From Thermoleophilia bacterium (GTDB lineage: Bacteria; Actinomycetota; Thermoleophilia; UBA2241), in the NCBI GenBank assembly GCA_041393415.1, contig JAWKKE010000003.1:124001-188000 (forward strand): a stretch of DNA of 64,000 nt. The letters are read 5' to 3'. This document shows, one piece after another, positions 7,797 to 16,417 of the stretch (the stretch's first letter is position 1; every line of letters begins with the position of its first letter). Made by a program: the position numbers and the translations under genes. The notes below the pieces were generated by a model. The model did not search any database and was not told the origin of the DNA. It worked only from the letters and a program-made list of their open reading frames with translations.

Positions 7797-8732
7797 TCAG
7801 ACGACGAGTACTACCTTGCCGAGCGACGGTCTCTCCATGACGACATGGTGACCTCGCGGCGCCTCCGTGAGCGGTAGCTCGCGGCCGACCACAGGTCGCA
7901 GTGAACCGTCGCGCAGTCCGATGGCAATGGCGCGCTGCGCCTCGGTCAGCTCTTCCGGGGTAGCGTTGTCGAGCAGCATGCCGCGGACCGATGCGTCTGT
8001 GTTCATGAGGTCTCGCGGGGTGACCTCGACCGACCCTCGGCTTCCTACGACGATGACGCGGCCGCGCGGCGCTAGAGCGCGCAGATCGCGTCCAAGGTTG
8101 AGATCGGCGCGCATTTCCACGATAACGTCGAATCCGCGGCCCCCGGAGAGTTCCACCGCACGCGCCAGATGGTCCGGATCGCGGTGGTCGACGACACCGA
8201 CTGATCCCTGTCCGGCAACCAGGGCGAGTCCGGCGTCGCTGCCGGCGGAGCCGACTACCGAGAGTCCTGCGGCGGCGGCGAATTGCATCGTCGCGATTCC
8301 GACACCGCCGCTGGCGCCGTGAACCAGCACGGTCTCGCCTGGCTGGGCGTTGGCGCGCTGAAACAAGGCATGAAAGGCGGTCGTGTACGGCGTGCCGAGA
8401 GCTGCGCCCTGGGCGAAGGTGACTCCGGTTGGAAGAGGGAACACCTGCTCGCGATGGCAGAGCGCGTAATCTGCGTATGTTCCGCTCAGTGAACCGGTGA
8501 CGTACACGCGGGCGCCGGACGAGGTCTCGACGCCGGCGGCATCTGTGCCCGGTGTGTACGGCAGCGCTGGGAGACGGCTGTAGATGCCTGAGCGAACGTA
8601 CGTCTCAACAGGATTGACGCCCACCGCGTGGATTCGCACGAGGAGCTCCTCATCGACCGGCTGAGGCTCGGGCAGCTCTTCCACACGCATGACCTCAGGG
8701 TCGCCGAACTCGTGAATACGGATCGCACGCAT
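7797..8732 (-). CDS. NADPH:quinone oxidoreductase-like, zinc-independent MDR enzyme
   Basis: 311 residues of the medium-chain dehydrogenase/reductase superfamily, quinone oxidoreductase branch. The N-terminus MRAIRIHEFGDPEVM leads into a GroES-like domain with VGVNPVETYVRSG and PYTPGTDAAGV. The cofactor domain has VLVHGASGGVGIATMQFAAAAG (the AxxGxxG motif of this branch) and DVIVEMRADLNLGRDL. The catalytic-zinc cysteines of alcohol dehydrogenases are absent, as expected. The start at 8732 has AGGAGA upstream. It lies directly downstream of the gene at 8743-9798, with a 10-bp gap, and probably shares its transcript. The physiological substrate cannot be read. Confidence 0.85.
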   Translation of the reverse strand: MRAIRIHEFGDPEVMRVEELPEPQPVDEELLVRIHAVGVNPVETYVRSGIYSRLPALPYTPGTDAAGVETSSGARVYVTGSLSGTYADYALCHREQVFPLPTGVTFAQGAALGTPYTTAFHALFQRANAQPGETVLVHGASGGVGIATMQFAAAAGLSVVGSAGSDAGLALVAGQGSVGVVDHRDPDHLARAVELSGGRGFDVIVEMRADLNLGRDLRALAPRGRVIVVGSRGSVEVTPRDLMNTDASVRGMLLDNATPEELTEAQRAIAIGLRDGSLRPVVGRELPLTEAPRGHHVVMERPSLGKVVLVV

Positions 8733-8742
8733 TGCTATCTCC

Positions 8743-9798
8743 TTACGGGACGACGAACGCACCGTTGTCGAGGTGGCCGGTCAGCGAGTAGCTGCCGCCG
8801 CCGTCAAGCTGCATGTACGTGTAGTCTCCGGGGCGTGTGCCGGGGACGAGAGGCTGGCCGGGGGCGTAGGGATTCTCTGGCCACTCGTCTACATAGGCAG
8901 CAACGCTCCCGTCTTCGTGGACGTCCGTGGGGAGAGGGTACATGCCGCCGTTGGCGACGGCCCACGTCTCAATACCTGTTCTTAGGGTCTCAGTGGCACG
9001 CATCATGTCTTGCCGGACCGCGTCTGCGTCGTCGCTAAGACTCGGGCTGGAGCTTGGACTCGGACTAGCGCTTGGCGTTGGTGTCGGAGAGGCGACCGGC
9101 TGACTCGGAACAAGGGCCGCCGTGCGTCGTAGCGTGAGTGTGGCGCTAGTGCCGCTCGAACCGCTCAGCCGCAAGGTGGCTGTCTCGCCGCTGTCCGACT
9201 GCGTAAGCGCTCCGTTAATCGGGCTTGTTACACCAGCGAAGGCTCCGTTGTCTTCCTGCGAGGTAAACGAAAGCTCGTTGTCATCGGCAGATAGGGTCGC
9301 GGAAACGGGAGCGCTTGGCTGAAGCATGCTGTCGTAGGCGGTGATCGAGTAGCTGTCGCCGACGGCTTCGATCACGAATCCGCCGCCCATGCCGTTGGTC
9401 TGAGCCCAGGCCCCCGCCCATTCGACCTGGCTTGGTGAAGGCGAGGGGCTTGGCGAGGGGCTTGGCTGCTGAGCCGGCTCACGGAACATGGTGTACCAGA
9501 TGGCGCCGACAGCTATTGCGGCGAGAAGGAGCAGAACGAGGATGATCCACCAAGCGTTTCCGGGCCCGCGGCGAGGCGGCCGCGTGCTCACGAGCCGAGG
9601 ACGCGGCGGGGGAGCTCCCGCACCAGCTGTGGCCGGGGCTGGATCATCGAGAGTGGCTGCGCGGGTGGCAGCTTCTCCCGTGGCGTATGTGGTCTCCTCG
9701 CTGGGCAGGAGCCGGGTTTGGTCGTCCGCCTCGGGCGGGAGCTTCGCGGTTGCATCGTCGTTCTCATCATGAGGAAGCTTCCGGTCGAAGCCGCTCAC
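8743..9798 (-). CDS. Single-pass membrane protein with GspG-like C-terminal domain
   Basis: 351 residues. Layout: an acidic, threonine-rich cytoplasmic tail with DDQTRLLPSEET (residues 25-36), the sort of segment that FHA proteins can bind when phosphorylated; a membrane helix at about 83-104; a proline-serine repeat linker (PSPSPSPSPSPS); a beta-rich middle domain; a second PS-rich linker; and a C-terminal pseudopilin-like domain (WPENPYAPGQP, YTYMQLDGGGSYSLTGHL). The C-terminus is related to that of the lipoprotein at 7358-7732. The GTG start at 9798 sits just beyond the aroA stop (9800-9802), so translation is probably coupled to aroA. Function unknown; it is predicted to display the C-terminal domain outside the membrane. 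Confidence 0.7.
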   Translation of the reverse strand: MSGFDRKLPHDENDDATAKLPPEADDQTRLLPSEETTYATGEAATRAATLDDPAPATAGAGAPPPRPRLVSTRPPRRGPGNAWWIILVLLLLAAIAVGAIWYTMFREPAQQPSPSPSPSPSPSQVEWAGAWAQTNGMGGGFVIEAVGDSYSITAYDSMLQPSAPVSATLSADDNELSFTSQEDNGAFAGVTSPINGALTQSDSGETATLRLSGSSGTSATLTLRRTAALVPSQPVASPTPTPSASPSPSSSPSLSDDADAVRQDMMRATETLRTGIETWAVANGGMYPLPTDVHEDGSVAAYVDEWPENPYAPGQPLVPGTRPGDYTYMQLDGGGSYSLTGHLDNGAFVVP

Positions 9799-9799
9799 G

Positions 9800-11110
9800 T
9801 CATCTGCCCCCGACGCTCTTTGCTCCGCTCTCCAGCTCGGTCCAGAGATCGAAGAAGGTTGGGCAGGTCTTCCGCACACAGTCAGGTGCGTCGATCACGA
9901 TGCCCGGGACGGCCAGGCCGAGCACCGAGAACGACATGGCGATCCGATGATCGTTCATCGTGTTGACGTGGCCTGTGCCCGGAGAGGCGGGGTGGATTCT
10001 CAGGAAATCTGCTCCAGCCTCGGTGTTCACGCCGAGACGAGCGAGATTGTCCTGCATCGCGGCGATGCGGTCCGATTCCTTGAGTCGCACATTGGCGATA
10101 CCGGTGATTGTTACCGGCGAGTTCGCCAACGGAGCGATGGCGGCGAGCGTCATGAAGGTGTCGGAGATGTCGGACATGTCGACGGTGACTCCAGACAGGG
10201 TGGCGGGGCCGGTCACGACAACGCCGTCGCCCTCCTCGCACACACGACAGCCCATCGTTGCGAGGACGTCGACGAAACGTATGTCGCCCTGGAGACAGTT
10301 GCTTCTCCGCAGGCCTCGCACCTTGACTCGGCCGCCTGTCGCGGCGGCGCCAGCGAAGAAGTACGAGGCAGTAGAGGCGTCTGGCTCGATGGCATACTGC
10401 CTCGCTCGGTAGGTTCCGGGCTGTATTTCAAACGAGTCGTGCCCGCTGCGATCTGTTTCGACGCCGAACTGGGCCATCATTGCCAACGTCATGTCGACGT
10501 ATGGTCGGCTGACGAGACCATCGACGTCGATTGAAAGAGGCGCGGTCGCCAGAGGCGCCGCCATGAGGAGGGCGGAGATGAACTGACTCGACGTGTCGCC
10601 GGGGAGTCGCACGTGTCCTCCTGTGAGGCCGCCCGCGACGACCGTCAATGGCAGATGCGTGGCGTCTGCCGGCTCGGTGCGAGCCCCGAGGTGACGCAGA
10701 GCGTCGAGGAGGAGCGACAATGGCCGGCGCCTGAGCTGGGGCGCTGCATCGAGCAGGTAGCGGCCGCGTCCCGTCGCGCAAGCGGCGAGTAGAAAGCGAG
10801 CAGCGGTGCCGGCCTCGTTGCAGAACACGGCGGCTTCGGGGCGAGGAATGTGACCGTTCGCTCCCTGCACGCGCCATTCTGTGTCGCTCGTGTCGACCTG
10901 GAAGCCCAAGCTGCGCAGGCCGTCGACAAATGCGAGCGTGTCGGCGGCAGATAGTGCCCCTGCAAGGAGGGATTCTCCGCTCGCGAGGGCCGCGAGCAAG
11001 AGCGATCGGTTGGTGATGCTCTTTGAGCCGGGGACTGTGACGCAAGCGTCGAGATTCCTCCCGGCCGGCCGGATCTCGCGAGGCTTCATGTCGGTGCTAT
11101 CGGCGATCAT
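9800..11110 (-). CDS. aroA: 3-phosphoshikimate 1-carboxyvinyltransferase (EPSP synthase)
   Basis: 436 residues. AroA joins shikimate 3-phosphate to phosphoenolpyruvate, the penultimate chorismate step. Signatures seen: VPGSKSITNRSLLLAALASGES (phosphate binding), NEAGTAARFLLA (the NxGTxxR motif), LPGDTSSQFISALLMAAPLA, DASTASYFFAGAAA, and near the end VRLKESDRIAAM and MNDHRIAMSFSVLGL. Length and motifs match a complete enzyme. The start at ATG 11110 is preferred; an internal ATG at 11089 (MKPREI) is possible, and neither has a strong Shine-Dalgarno. The downstream membrane-protein gene starts immediately after the stop. Confidence 0.97.
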   Translation of the reverse strand: MIADSTDMKPREIRPAGRNLDACVTVPGSKSITNRSLLLAALASGESLLAGALSAADTLAFVDGLRSLGFQVDTSDTEWRVQGANGHIPRPEAAVFCNEAGTAARFLLAACATGRGRYLLDAAPQLRRRPLSLLLDALRHLGARTEPADATHLPLTVVAGGLTGGHVRLPGDTSSQFISALLMAAPLATAPLSIDVDGLVSRPYVDMTLAMMAQFGVETDRSGHDSFEIQPGTYRARQYAIEPDASTASYFFAGAAATGGRVKVRGLRRSNCLQGDIRFVDVLATMGCRVCEEGDGVVVTGPATLSGVTVDMSDISDTFMTLAAIAPLANSPVTITGIANVRLKESDRIAAMQDNLARLGVNTEAGADFLRIHPASPGTGHVNTMNDHRIAMSFSVLGLAVPGIVIDAPDCVRKTCPTFFDLWTELESGAKSVGGR

Positions 11111-11253
11111 CTCGTCTTGGCCGATGATACCCCAGCGACGTCGAGCGCTTCGAGTGTTGCTGGCCGGATCGTGTGGCGATGAGGTTGAGTGTTCGACGCC
11201 ACGGGAATGCCTGCAGCAATCATGTTCGCTGTCAACATAACCAAGGAGGGGGC

Positions 11254-11499
11254 ATGAACGTTGGTCGGTGCCCTGGCCAAGATCGGATCAACTGGACTCC
11301 AGAAGACATCTTCGACATCCGCTGCCCAAACTGTGGAGGCAGCATCGAGTATTTCAAGGACGATCAGCGCCGGAAGTGTCCCAGTTGCGGCGTCGTGGTC
11401 GAGAATCCGCGCTTCGACAACGGCTGTGCTACCTGGTGTGCAGCGGCGGATAACTGCTCGATCATGCGTGGTGCGGTGCCGGGCCACTCGGAACACTGA
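11254..11499 (+). CDS. Small zinc-ribbon protein
   Basis: 81 residues, with a strong AAGGAGGGG Shine-Dalgarno before ATG 11254. The core is a paired CxxC zinc ribbon: CPNCGGSIEYFKDDQRRKCPSCG. A third Cys cluster follows at the C-terminus (NGCATWCAAADNC). The opening NWTPEDIFDIRCP resembles short proteins I have seen in anaerobes, sometimes labelled phosphohydrolase-related, but I cannot assign a function. It stands between aroA (divergent) and the interrupted aldehyde dehydrogenase gene (same strand). Confidence 0.7.
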   Translation: MNVGRCPGQDRINWTPEDIFDIRCPNCGGSIEYFKDDQRRKCPSCGVVVENPRFDNGCATWCAAADNCSIMRGAVPGHSEH

Positions 11500-11710
11500 G
11501 CGCGCAGAAGCATGGTCTCCGCTGGGTCGGGTGGGCACGATTCTGCAATCGTGGCAGGCAGTTGGGCAGTCGGATGCCCGACGGCTGCTCGTCAATCGTA
11601 CGGCCTGTGGAGCGCAACGTGTGAGGCGCGCAACACTTGGGGGACGACTGGCACGCAAGCCTCCGCTAGGATTCCTCCGCTGGCGAGCAATCGAATGAGA
11701 GGTTGATGTC

Positions 11711-12883
11711 ATGGAGTTCGCGCTCGATCGCGCGGCGGTTCTGGCTGCGGCAGCCGCCCTCGTGTTTCGCACCGAGGCGTTCATAGACGGCTCCTTCCGC
11801 CCGGCGTTGAGCGGCAGGACGCTGCCGTCGGTGAACCCGGCCAACGGGCAGGTGATTGCCGGTATCGCTTCTTGCGACGCAGCCGACGTCGATTGCGCGG
11901 TCAAGGCGGCGCGGACGGCGTTTGAGGCCGGGGTGTGGGCGGAACTGAAACCGAGCGAGCGCAAGGGTGTGCTCCTCGACTTTGCGGCTCTGCTCGAGGA
12001 GCACGCGTTGGAGCTCGCTCTGCTTGACTGCCTCGAGGCCGGCAAGCCCATCACCGAGACGGCGACCCTCGACATACCGGACACGATTGAGTGTATCCGC
12101 TGGCACGCAGAGCTCACCGACAAGCTCTACGAGCGCGTTGCGCCCACCGGACCTGAGAACGTCGCATTGATTGTGCGTGAACCGCTGGGTGTGGTTGGCC
12201 TCATCACGCCCTGGAACTTCCCCGCGCAAATGGCGGCGTGGAAGATCGGCCCGGCATTGGCGGCGGGCAACAGCGTCGTCCTCAAGCCGGCCGAGCTCAC
12301 GTCGATGAGCGCTCTGCGTATGGCGGAACTGGCTCACGAGTCCGGCCTGCCGGCCGGCGTATTCAATGTAGTTCCGGGATTCGGGCCGACTGCCGGCAGA
12401 GCGCTTGGTCTGCACATGGATGTGGACATGGTGGCCTTCACAGGATCGGCGGAGGTCGGCCGCGAGGTGCTGCGTTACGCGGCCGATTCCAACCTTAAGC
12501 GGGTGATCCTCGAGCTGGGTGGCAAGAGCCCGCAAGTGGTGCTTTCGGATGCACATGACCTGGATGCCGTTGCCGAGAACGCGGTCTCGGCCGCATTCTG
12601 GAACATGGGCGAGAACTGTAGCTGTGGCTCGCGCCTCATCATCCATCGCAGCCTCAAAGACGAGGTACTTGCGCGGATCATGGCGATCGTCGCTGCTTGG
12701 ACCGTGGGCGATCCACTTGACCCCGCGACGAAGCTGGGTCCGATGGTGGAGCCAGAGCACCTTCGGAAGGTGTTGGACTATATCGAGGAAGGCAAGTCTC
12801 AAGGCGCCAAGCTCATACTTGGCGGTGAGCCGCTCCTCGAGTCGAGTGGTGGCAACTATGTGGCGGTGACGATCTTCGATGAG
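11711..12883 (+). pseudogene. Aldehyde dehydrogenase, 5' part, interrupted by the integrated element
   Basis: 391 codons of an NAD(P)-dependent aldehyde dehydrogenase of the PuuC/betaine-aldehyde type. Landmarks: TPWNFPAQMAAWKIGPALAA, the catalytic Glu in ELGGKSP, and the catalytic Cys near residue 303 in GENCSCGSR. The family sequence is lost after TIFDE at 12881-12883; the frame then runs as junk into the element to a TAG at 13033. The missing C-terminus (ATNDMCIAAEEIFGPV onwards) resumes at 44784. Joining the two restores 500 residues, the usual family length. As it stands the product lacks the last 109 residues, including part of the dimer interface, and is probably inactive. Confidence 0.95.
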
Positions 12884-12900
12884 CCCAACAATCAGGAACC
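12881..12900 (+). other. Left attachment junction (attL) of the element
   Basis: The last host codon is GAG at 12881-12883. Element DNA starts with CCCAACAATCAGGAACC at 12884-12900, which is repeated in inverted form at the right end (44766-44782) with 15 of 17 bases matching. GAG is the only sequence shared by both junctions at equivalent codon positions. Confidence 0.8.
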
Positions 12901-13032
12901 GTGTGTGGTTCGGACACCTTCATGCTACCGCTTCGGTAGGCGTTCGCGGGGTGCTTGCCGCGCCCGCGCCGCGCATCGAAGCGCGCGGCAGAGGCATCCT
13001 GTCCGGGCTTCGGGGAAGGCCGGTGTGCGGTA

Positions 13033-14826
13033 GTGGCTGCGCCGTTGGTGGTCGGGGAAGCCCTGCACTTGGAGTACCCGACGCGAGTCGTGTTCGACTC
13101 GGTGACGGTCGGCGTCGAGGAAGGCGATCGTATCGGGATCGTCGGCCGCAACGGTGATGGCAAGTCGAGTCTGCTGGGGATGCTCGCCGGCCTGATCGAG
13201 CCGCGGGGTGGCCGAGTGACCCGGAGAGGCGGCGTGCGTTTCGGCGTGTTGTCGCAGTCCGACGACCTCGACCCCACGGCGACGGTCAGCGGGTCGATCG
13301 TCGGCGACCGGCCGGAGCACGAGTGGGCCGGGGATGCCAAGGTCCGCGATGTGATCGGCGGACTCGTCGCCGACCTGCCGTGGGAGGCGAGGATCGGCGA
13401 GCTCAGTGGCGGTCAGCGTCGCAGGGTCGCGCTGGCCGCGCTGCTGATCGGCGAGTGGGATGTCATCGCTCTCGATGAGCCCACGAACCATCTCGACGTC
13501 GAGGGCATCGCCTGGCTTGCCGGCCACCTGCGGAACCGCTGGGCCAAGAACTCGGGCGGACTGCTGGTGGTGACGCATGACCGCTGGTTCCTCGATGAGG
13601 TCTCCACCGAGACGTGGGAAGTTCACGATCGGATCGTGGAGCCCTTCGAGGGCGGCTACGCCTCCTACGTTCTCCAGCGCGTCGAGCGGGACCGGATGAA
13701 CGCCGCGACCGAGGCCAAGCGGCAGAACCTCATGCGCAAGGAGCTGGCCTGGCTGCGCCGTGGCGCGCCCGCTCGCACGTCCAAGCCGAAGTTCCGTATC
13801 GACGCGGCCAATCAGCTCATCGAGGACGTACCGCCCGTCCGCAACCCCATCGAGCTGCAACGGCTCGCCGTCGCCCGCCTGGGCAAGCAGGTGGTCGACC
13901 TGGAAGGCGCGGGCGTCCGGTACGGCGACCGCGAGGTGCTGCGCGAGGTGACCTGGCGGATCGCCCCCGGCGAACGGACCGGGATACTCGGAGCGAACGG
14001 GAGCGGGAAGTCGACGCTTCTCGGCTTGATCGCCGGGACCGTGGAGCCCACGTCGGGCCGGGTCAAGACGGGCAAGACCGTGCGGCTCGGGCTGCTGGAC
14101 CAGCAGTTCTCCCAGCTCACGGACATCGGCGGCGACCGGGTGCGCGAGGTGCTGGCCCGCACCCAGACCACCTTCGCCATCGACGGCAAAGACCTGACCC
14201 CGGCGCAGCTCTTGGAGCGTCTCGGCTTTGCCCGCGAACACCTCTCGGCCCGCGTGGGAGAGCTGTCCGGCGGGCAGAAACGACGCCTGCAACTTCTGAT
14301 GTTGCTGCTCAGCGAACCTAATCTCATCGCTCTCGATGAACCTGCGAACGATGTGGACGCGGACATGCTGGCCGCGATGGAGGACTTGCTGGACTCGTGG
14401 CCGGGAACGCTCATCGTCGTCTCGCACGACCGCTACATGCTGGAACGGGTCACCGACCAGCAGTACGCCATCCTCGACGGACACCTGCGGCACCTGCCCG
14501 GCGGAGTGGACGAATACCTGCGACTGCGGCGCGAACAACCGTCCCGCACGAGTAGTCCGGCCGCTCCGATGACCGGCGAGGCCGGTGAGGATACGTCCGG
14601 GCTCTCCGGCTCCGAGCGACGCTCCGCGCAAAAGGAAGTCGCCTCGATCGAGCGTCGTCTCGACAAGCTCCACGCCGAAGTGCAGACCCTGCACCAGCGC
14701 ATGGCCGACCACGAGCAGAGCGACTACGAGGGTCTACAAAAGCTCGCAGACAGACTCCGAGCCGTCGAGGAAGAGACGGCCGAACTCGAAGAACGCTGGC
14801 TAGAACTCTCCGACCTGATCGCCTAG
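13033..14826 (+). CDS. ABC-F ATPase, Uup/EttA-like
   Basis: 597 residues with two ATP-binding cassettes and no membrane segments, the ABC-F layout. The first cassette has Walker A GRNGDGKSS (about 37-45) and LSGGQRRR; the second has GANGSGKST (about 320) and LSGGQKRR. Both have LDEP Walker B motifs. The linker carries ELAWLRRGAPARTSKPK, typical of Uup, and the C-terminus is a charged coiled coil (about 535-597). ABC-F proteins act on ribosomes; some protect from antibiotics and Uup-like ones resolve stalled translation. I see no feature that decides resistance. The GTG at 13033 is the most plausible start, since upstream codons encode element-end sequence. The stop shares a CTAG with the convergent next gene. 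Confidence 0.9.
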   Translation: MAAPLVVGEALHLEYPTRVVFDSVTVGVEEGDRIGIVGRNGDGKSSLLGMLAGLIEPRGGRVTRRGGVRFGVLSQSDDLDPTATVSGSIVGDRPEHEWAGDAKVRDVIGGLVADLPWEARIGELSGGQRRRVALAALLIGEWDVIALDEPTNHLDVEGIAWLAGHLRNRWAKNSGGLLVVTHDRWFLDEVSTETWEVHDRIVEPFEGGYASYVLQRVERDRMNAATEAKRQNLMRKELAWLRRGAPARTSKPKFRIDAANQLIEDVPPVRNPIELQRLAVARLGKQVVDLEGAGVRYGDREVLREVTWRIAPGERTGILGANGSGKSTLLGLIAGTVEPTSGRVKTGKTVRLGLLDQQFSQLTDIGGDRVREVLARTQTTFAIDGKDLTPAQLLERLGFAREHLSARVGELSGGQKRRLQLLMLLLSEPNLIALDEPANDVDADMLAAMEDLLDSWPGTLIVVSHDRYMLERVTDQQYAILDGHLRHLPGGVDEYLRLRREQPSRTSSPAAPMTGEAGEDTSGLSGSERRSAQKEVASIERRLDKLHAEVQTLHQRMADHEQSDYEGLQKLADRLRAVEEETAELEERWLELSDLIA

Positions 14827-15185
14827 ACAAGACTCCCGGCGTAGTCCTCCGGGATCACGGCCGCGTGCATGCTCTCGCGTCGTTGTCGCCGCTCCTGGCG
14901 GCGGACGCTGAGAAGCAGGATGAGGCTGACGGGTCCGATCCACAGGAACTTGAGGGCATTCCAGACGAACAGCAGGACCAGGAGGTTGAGCCATCCGGGG
15001 CCGCCGTGGCTGAGGATCGTGGTGCAGATCGCCGCGGCGTAGAAGTAGACGCCGGCGAGCAGCATGGCGGGGATGCCCCATTTCAGGCCGCGCCGGGTGC
15101 GGATCGCGTTGAGCAGCAGGTTGGTGGGTGCGTAGCGGAGCACGCCGTAGCCTTGTGCGCTCAGTGCTACTGATTGGCGGATCAT
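14823..15185 (-). CDS. Small membrane protein
   Basis: 120 residues with two or three membrane helices: LKWGIPAMLLAGVYFYAAAI, then GPGWLNLLVLLFVWNALKFLWIG and VSLILLLSVRR, followed by a basic cytoplasmic tail. Similar proteins next to dprA-like genes on actinobacterial elements are sometimes called sulfate permease, but nothing here supports transport of sulfate. It converges on the ABC-F gene, and the palindrome CTAG (14823-14826) supplies both TAG stops. The start at 15185 matches the beginning of the protein (MIRQSVALSAQGYGVLRYAP). Confidence 0.65.
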   Translation of the reverse strand: MIRQSVALSAQGYGVLRYAPTNLLLNAIRTRRGLKWGIPAMLLAGVYFYAAAICTTILSHGGPGWLNLLVLLFVWNALKFLWIGPVSLILLLSVRRQERRQRRESMHAAVIPEDYAGSLV

Positions 15186-15395
15186 TGCGGGCCTCTTTCC
15201 TCGTCATAGCGCGACGTGTTCCGTCGTGGAGGCGGCTATGAACCGAGTGCCCGCGAGGGGCCGTCCCGAAGGACCCGCGTAGTTTGCTGAACCTGCCTCG
15301 CTATCGAGTCTACGACTGACTCGTGACAGAGGGAACCCCGGCGGCAGTTGGGCGTGTACCTCGTCGGTGACCTTGGAGCGAGAGGACACCGAATC

Positions 15396-16400
15396 ATGGC
15401 GACGTTGGCGGAGCAGGTGCAGGGTGAGCGGATGGCGCGGATCGCGCTGTCGATGATCGCCGAACCGAACGACCCGGCCACCGGCCTTGTCCTCGCACAT
15501 CATGGCGGGGTCGAGACGCTGCGGCTGATCGAGTCCGACGACGAGTTGCCCGGCCTGGCCCGTGCTGACGCGCTGATGTGGCGCGAACGACTGGCCGCGC
15601 GGATCACGCCCGGCCTGCTGGATCAGGTAGCGCAGGCGGAGCGGCACGGTTTCGGCATGCTCATTCCCGCCGACAAGGAGTGGCCCGCCGGCCTCAACGA
15701 CCTGGGCGACCGTGCCCCGTATTTGCTGTGGACGCGCGGTGCGACCTCGTTCCTGACGACGCCGCTGAGCGATCGAGCCACGATCACCGGCTCCCGTGCC
15801 TCAACCCAATACGGCGAGCACGTCACGGGCGAACTGGCGATGGGCCTGGCCGATGAGGAACGGGTCATCGTCGCCGGTGGCGCTTACGGGATCGAAGGGG
15901 CCGCGCACAAGAGCGCGCTGGCCGCGGGCGGTCAGACGATCGCTGTATTGGCAGGCGGGCTGGATCGTCCCTACCCGGCCGGGCACTCCGACCTGCTGGA
16001 CCGGATCGGGGATGTCGGGCTGCTGGTAAGCGAGCTGCCGCCCGGCTCCGCGCCGACCAAGCACAGGTTCCTCGCCCGTAATCGCCTGTTGGCGGCACTG
16101 TCGGGTGCGACCGTGATCCCCGAGGCCGGTCCTCGGTCCGGGACGATGACCACAGTCATCGCCGCACGCGACCTCGGCCGGGGCGTCGGCGCCGTGCCTG
16201 GTCCGGTGACCAGCGTCGCGAGCGCCGGACCGAACGAACTCATCAAGCAAGGATTCGCCTCGCTCGTCACTCAGCCCAGCGACATGATCGACCTGCTCGA
16301 CGCCGACCCGAGCCCAGGACGGGCCGCGACCCGTCCCGAGGTGGGACGCGAGTTCGGGCACCGGCGGTCGTCACCGGGCACGCCCGGACGCTCTCTCTGA
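15396..16400 (+). CDS. dprA: DprA/Smf-like DNA-processing protein
   Basis: 334 residues. It has the Rossmann-like DprA domain: TITGSRASTQYGEHV, VIVAGGAYGIEGAAHKSALAAGGQTIAVLAGGLD, then LLVSELPPGSAPTKHRFLARNR and GSGTMTT-like residues in GPRSGTMTTVIAARDLGR, and PGPVTS. DprA binds single-stranded DNA and loads RecA; on conjugative elements it may handle incoming single strands. The ATG at 15396 is preferred over an upstream in-frame start at 15348 because the family N-terminal helix (LAEQVQGERMARIALS) begins there. It is divergent from the membrane-protein gene and convergent on the relaxase gene. Confidence 0.85.
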   Translation: MATLAEQVQGERMARIALSMIAEPNDPATGLVLAHHGGVETLRLIESDDELPGLARADALMWRERLAARITPGLLDQVAQAERHGFGMLIPADKEWPAGLNDLGDRAPYLLWTRGATSFLTTPLSDRATITGSRASTQYGEHVTGELAMGLADEERVIVAGGAYGIEGAAHKSALAAGGQTIAVLAGGLDRPYPAGHSDLLDRIGDVGLLVSELPPGSAPTKHRFLARNRLLAALSGATVIPEAGPRSGTMTTVIAARDLGRGVGAVPGPVTSVASAGPNELIKQGFASLVTQPSDMIDLLDADPSPGRAATRPEVGREFGHRRSSPGTPGRSL

Positions 16401-16417
16401 TCGTCTTCCGCGCGGCG

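Noticed and set aside
11711..13033. Aldehyde dehydrogenase as a 440-residue complete gene ending at 13033
   Set aside because: Residues after TIFDE are unrelated to the family and come from element-end DNA; the true C-terminus is at 44784-45116.
12925..14712. A 595-codon minus-strand frame opposite the ABC-F gene
   Set aside because: No motif, and the plus strand has two complete ATP-binding cassettes.
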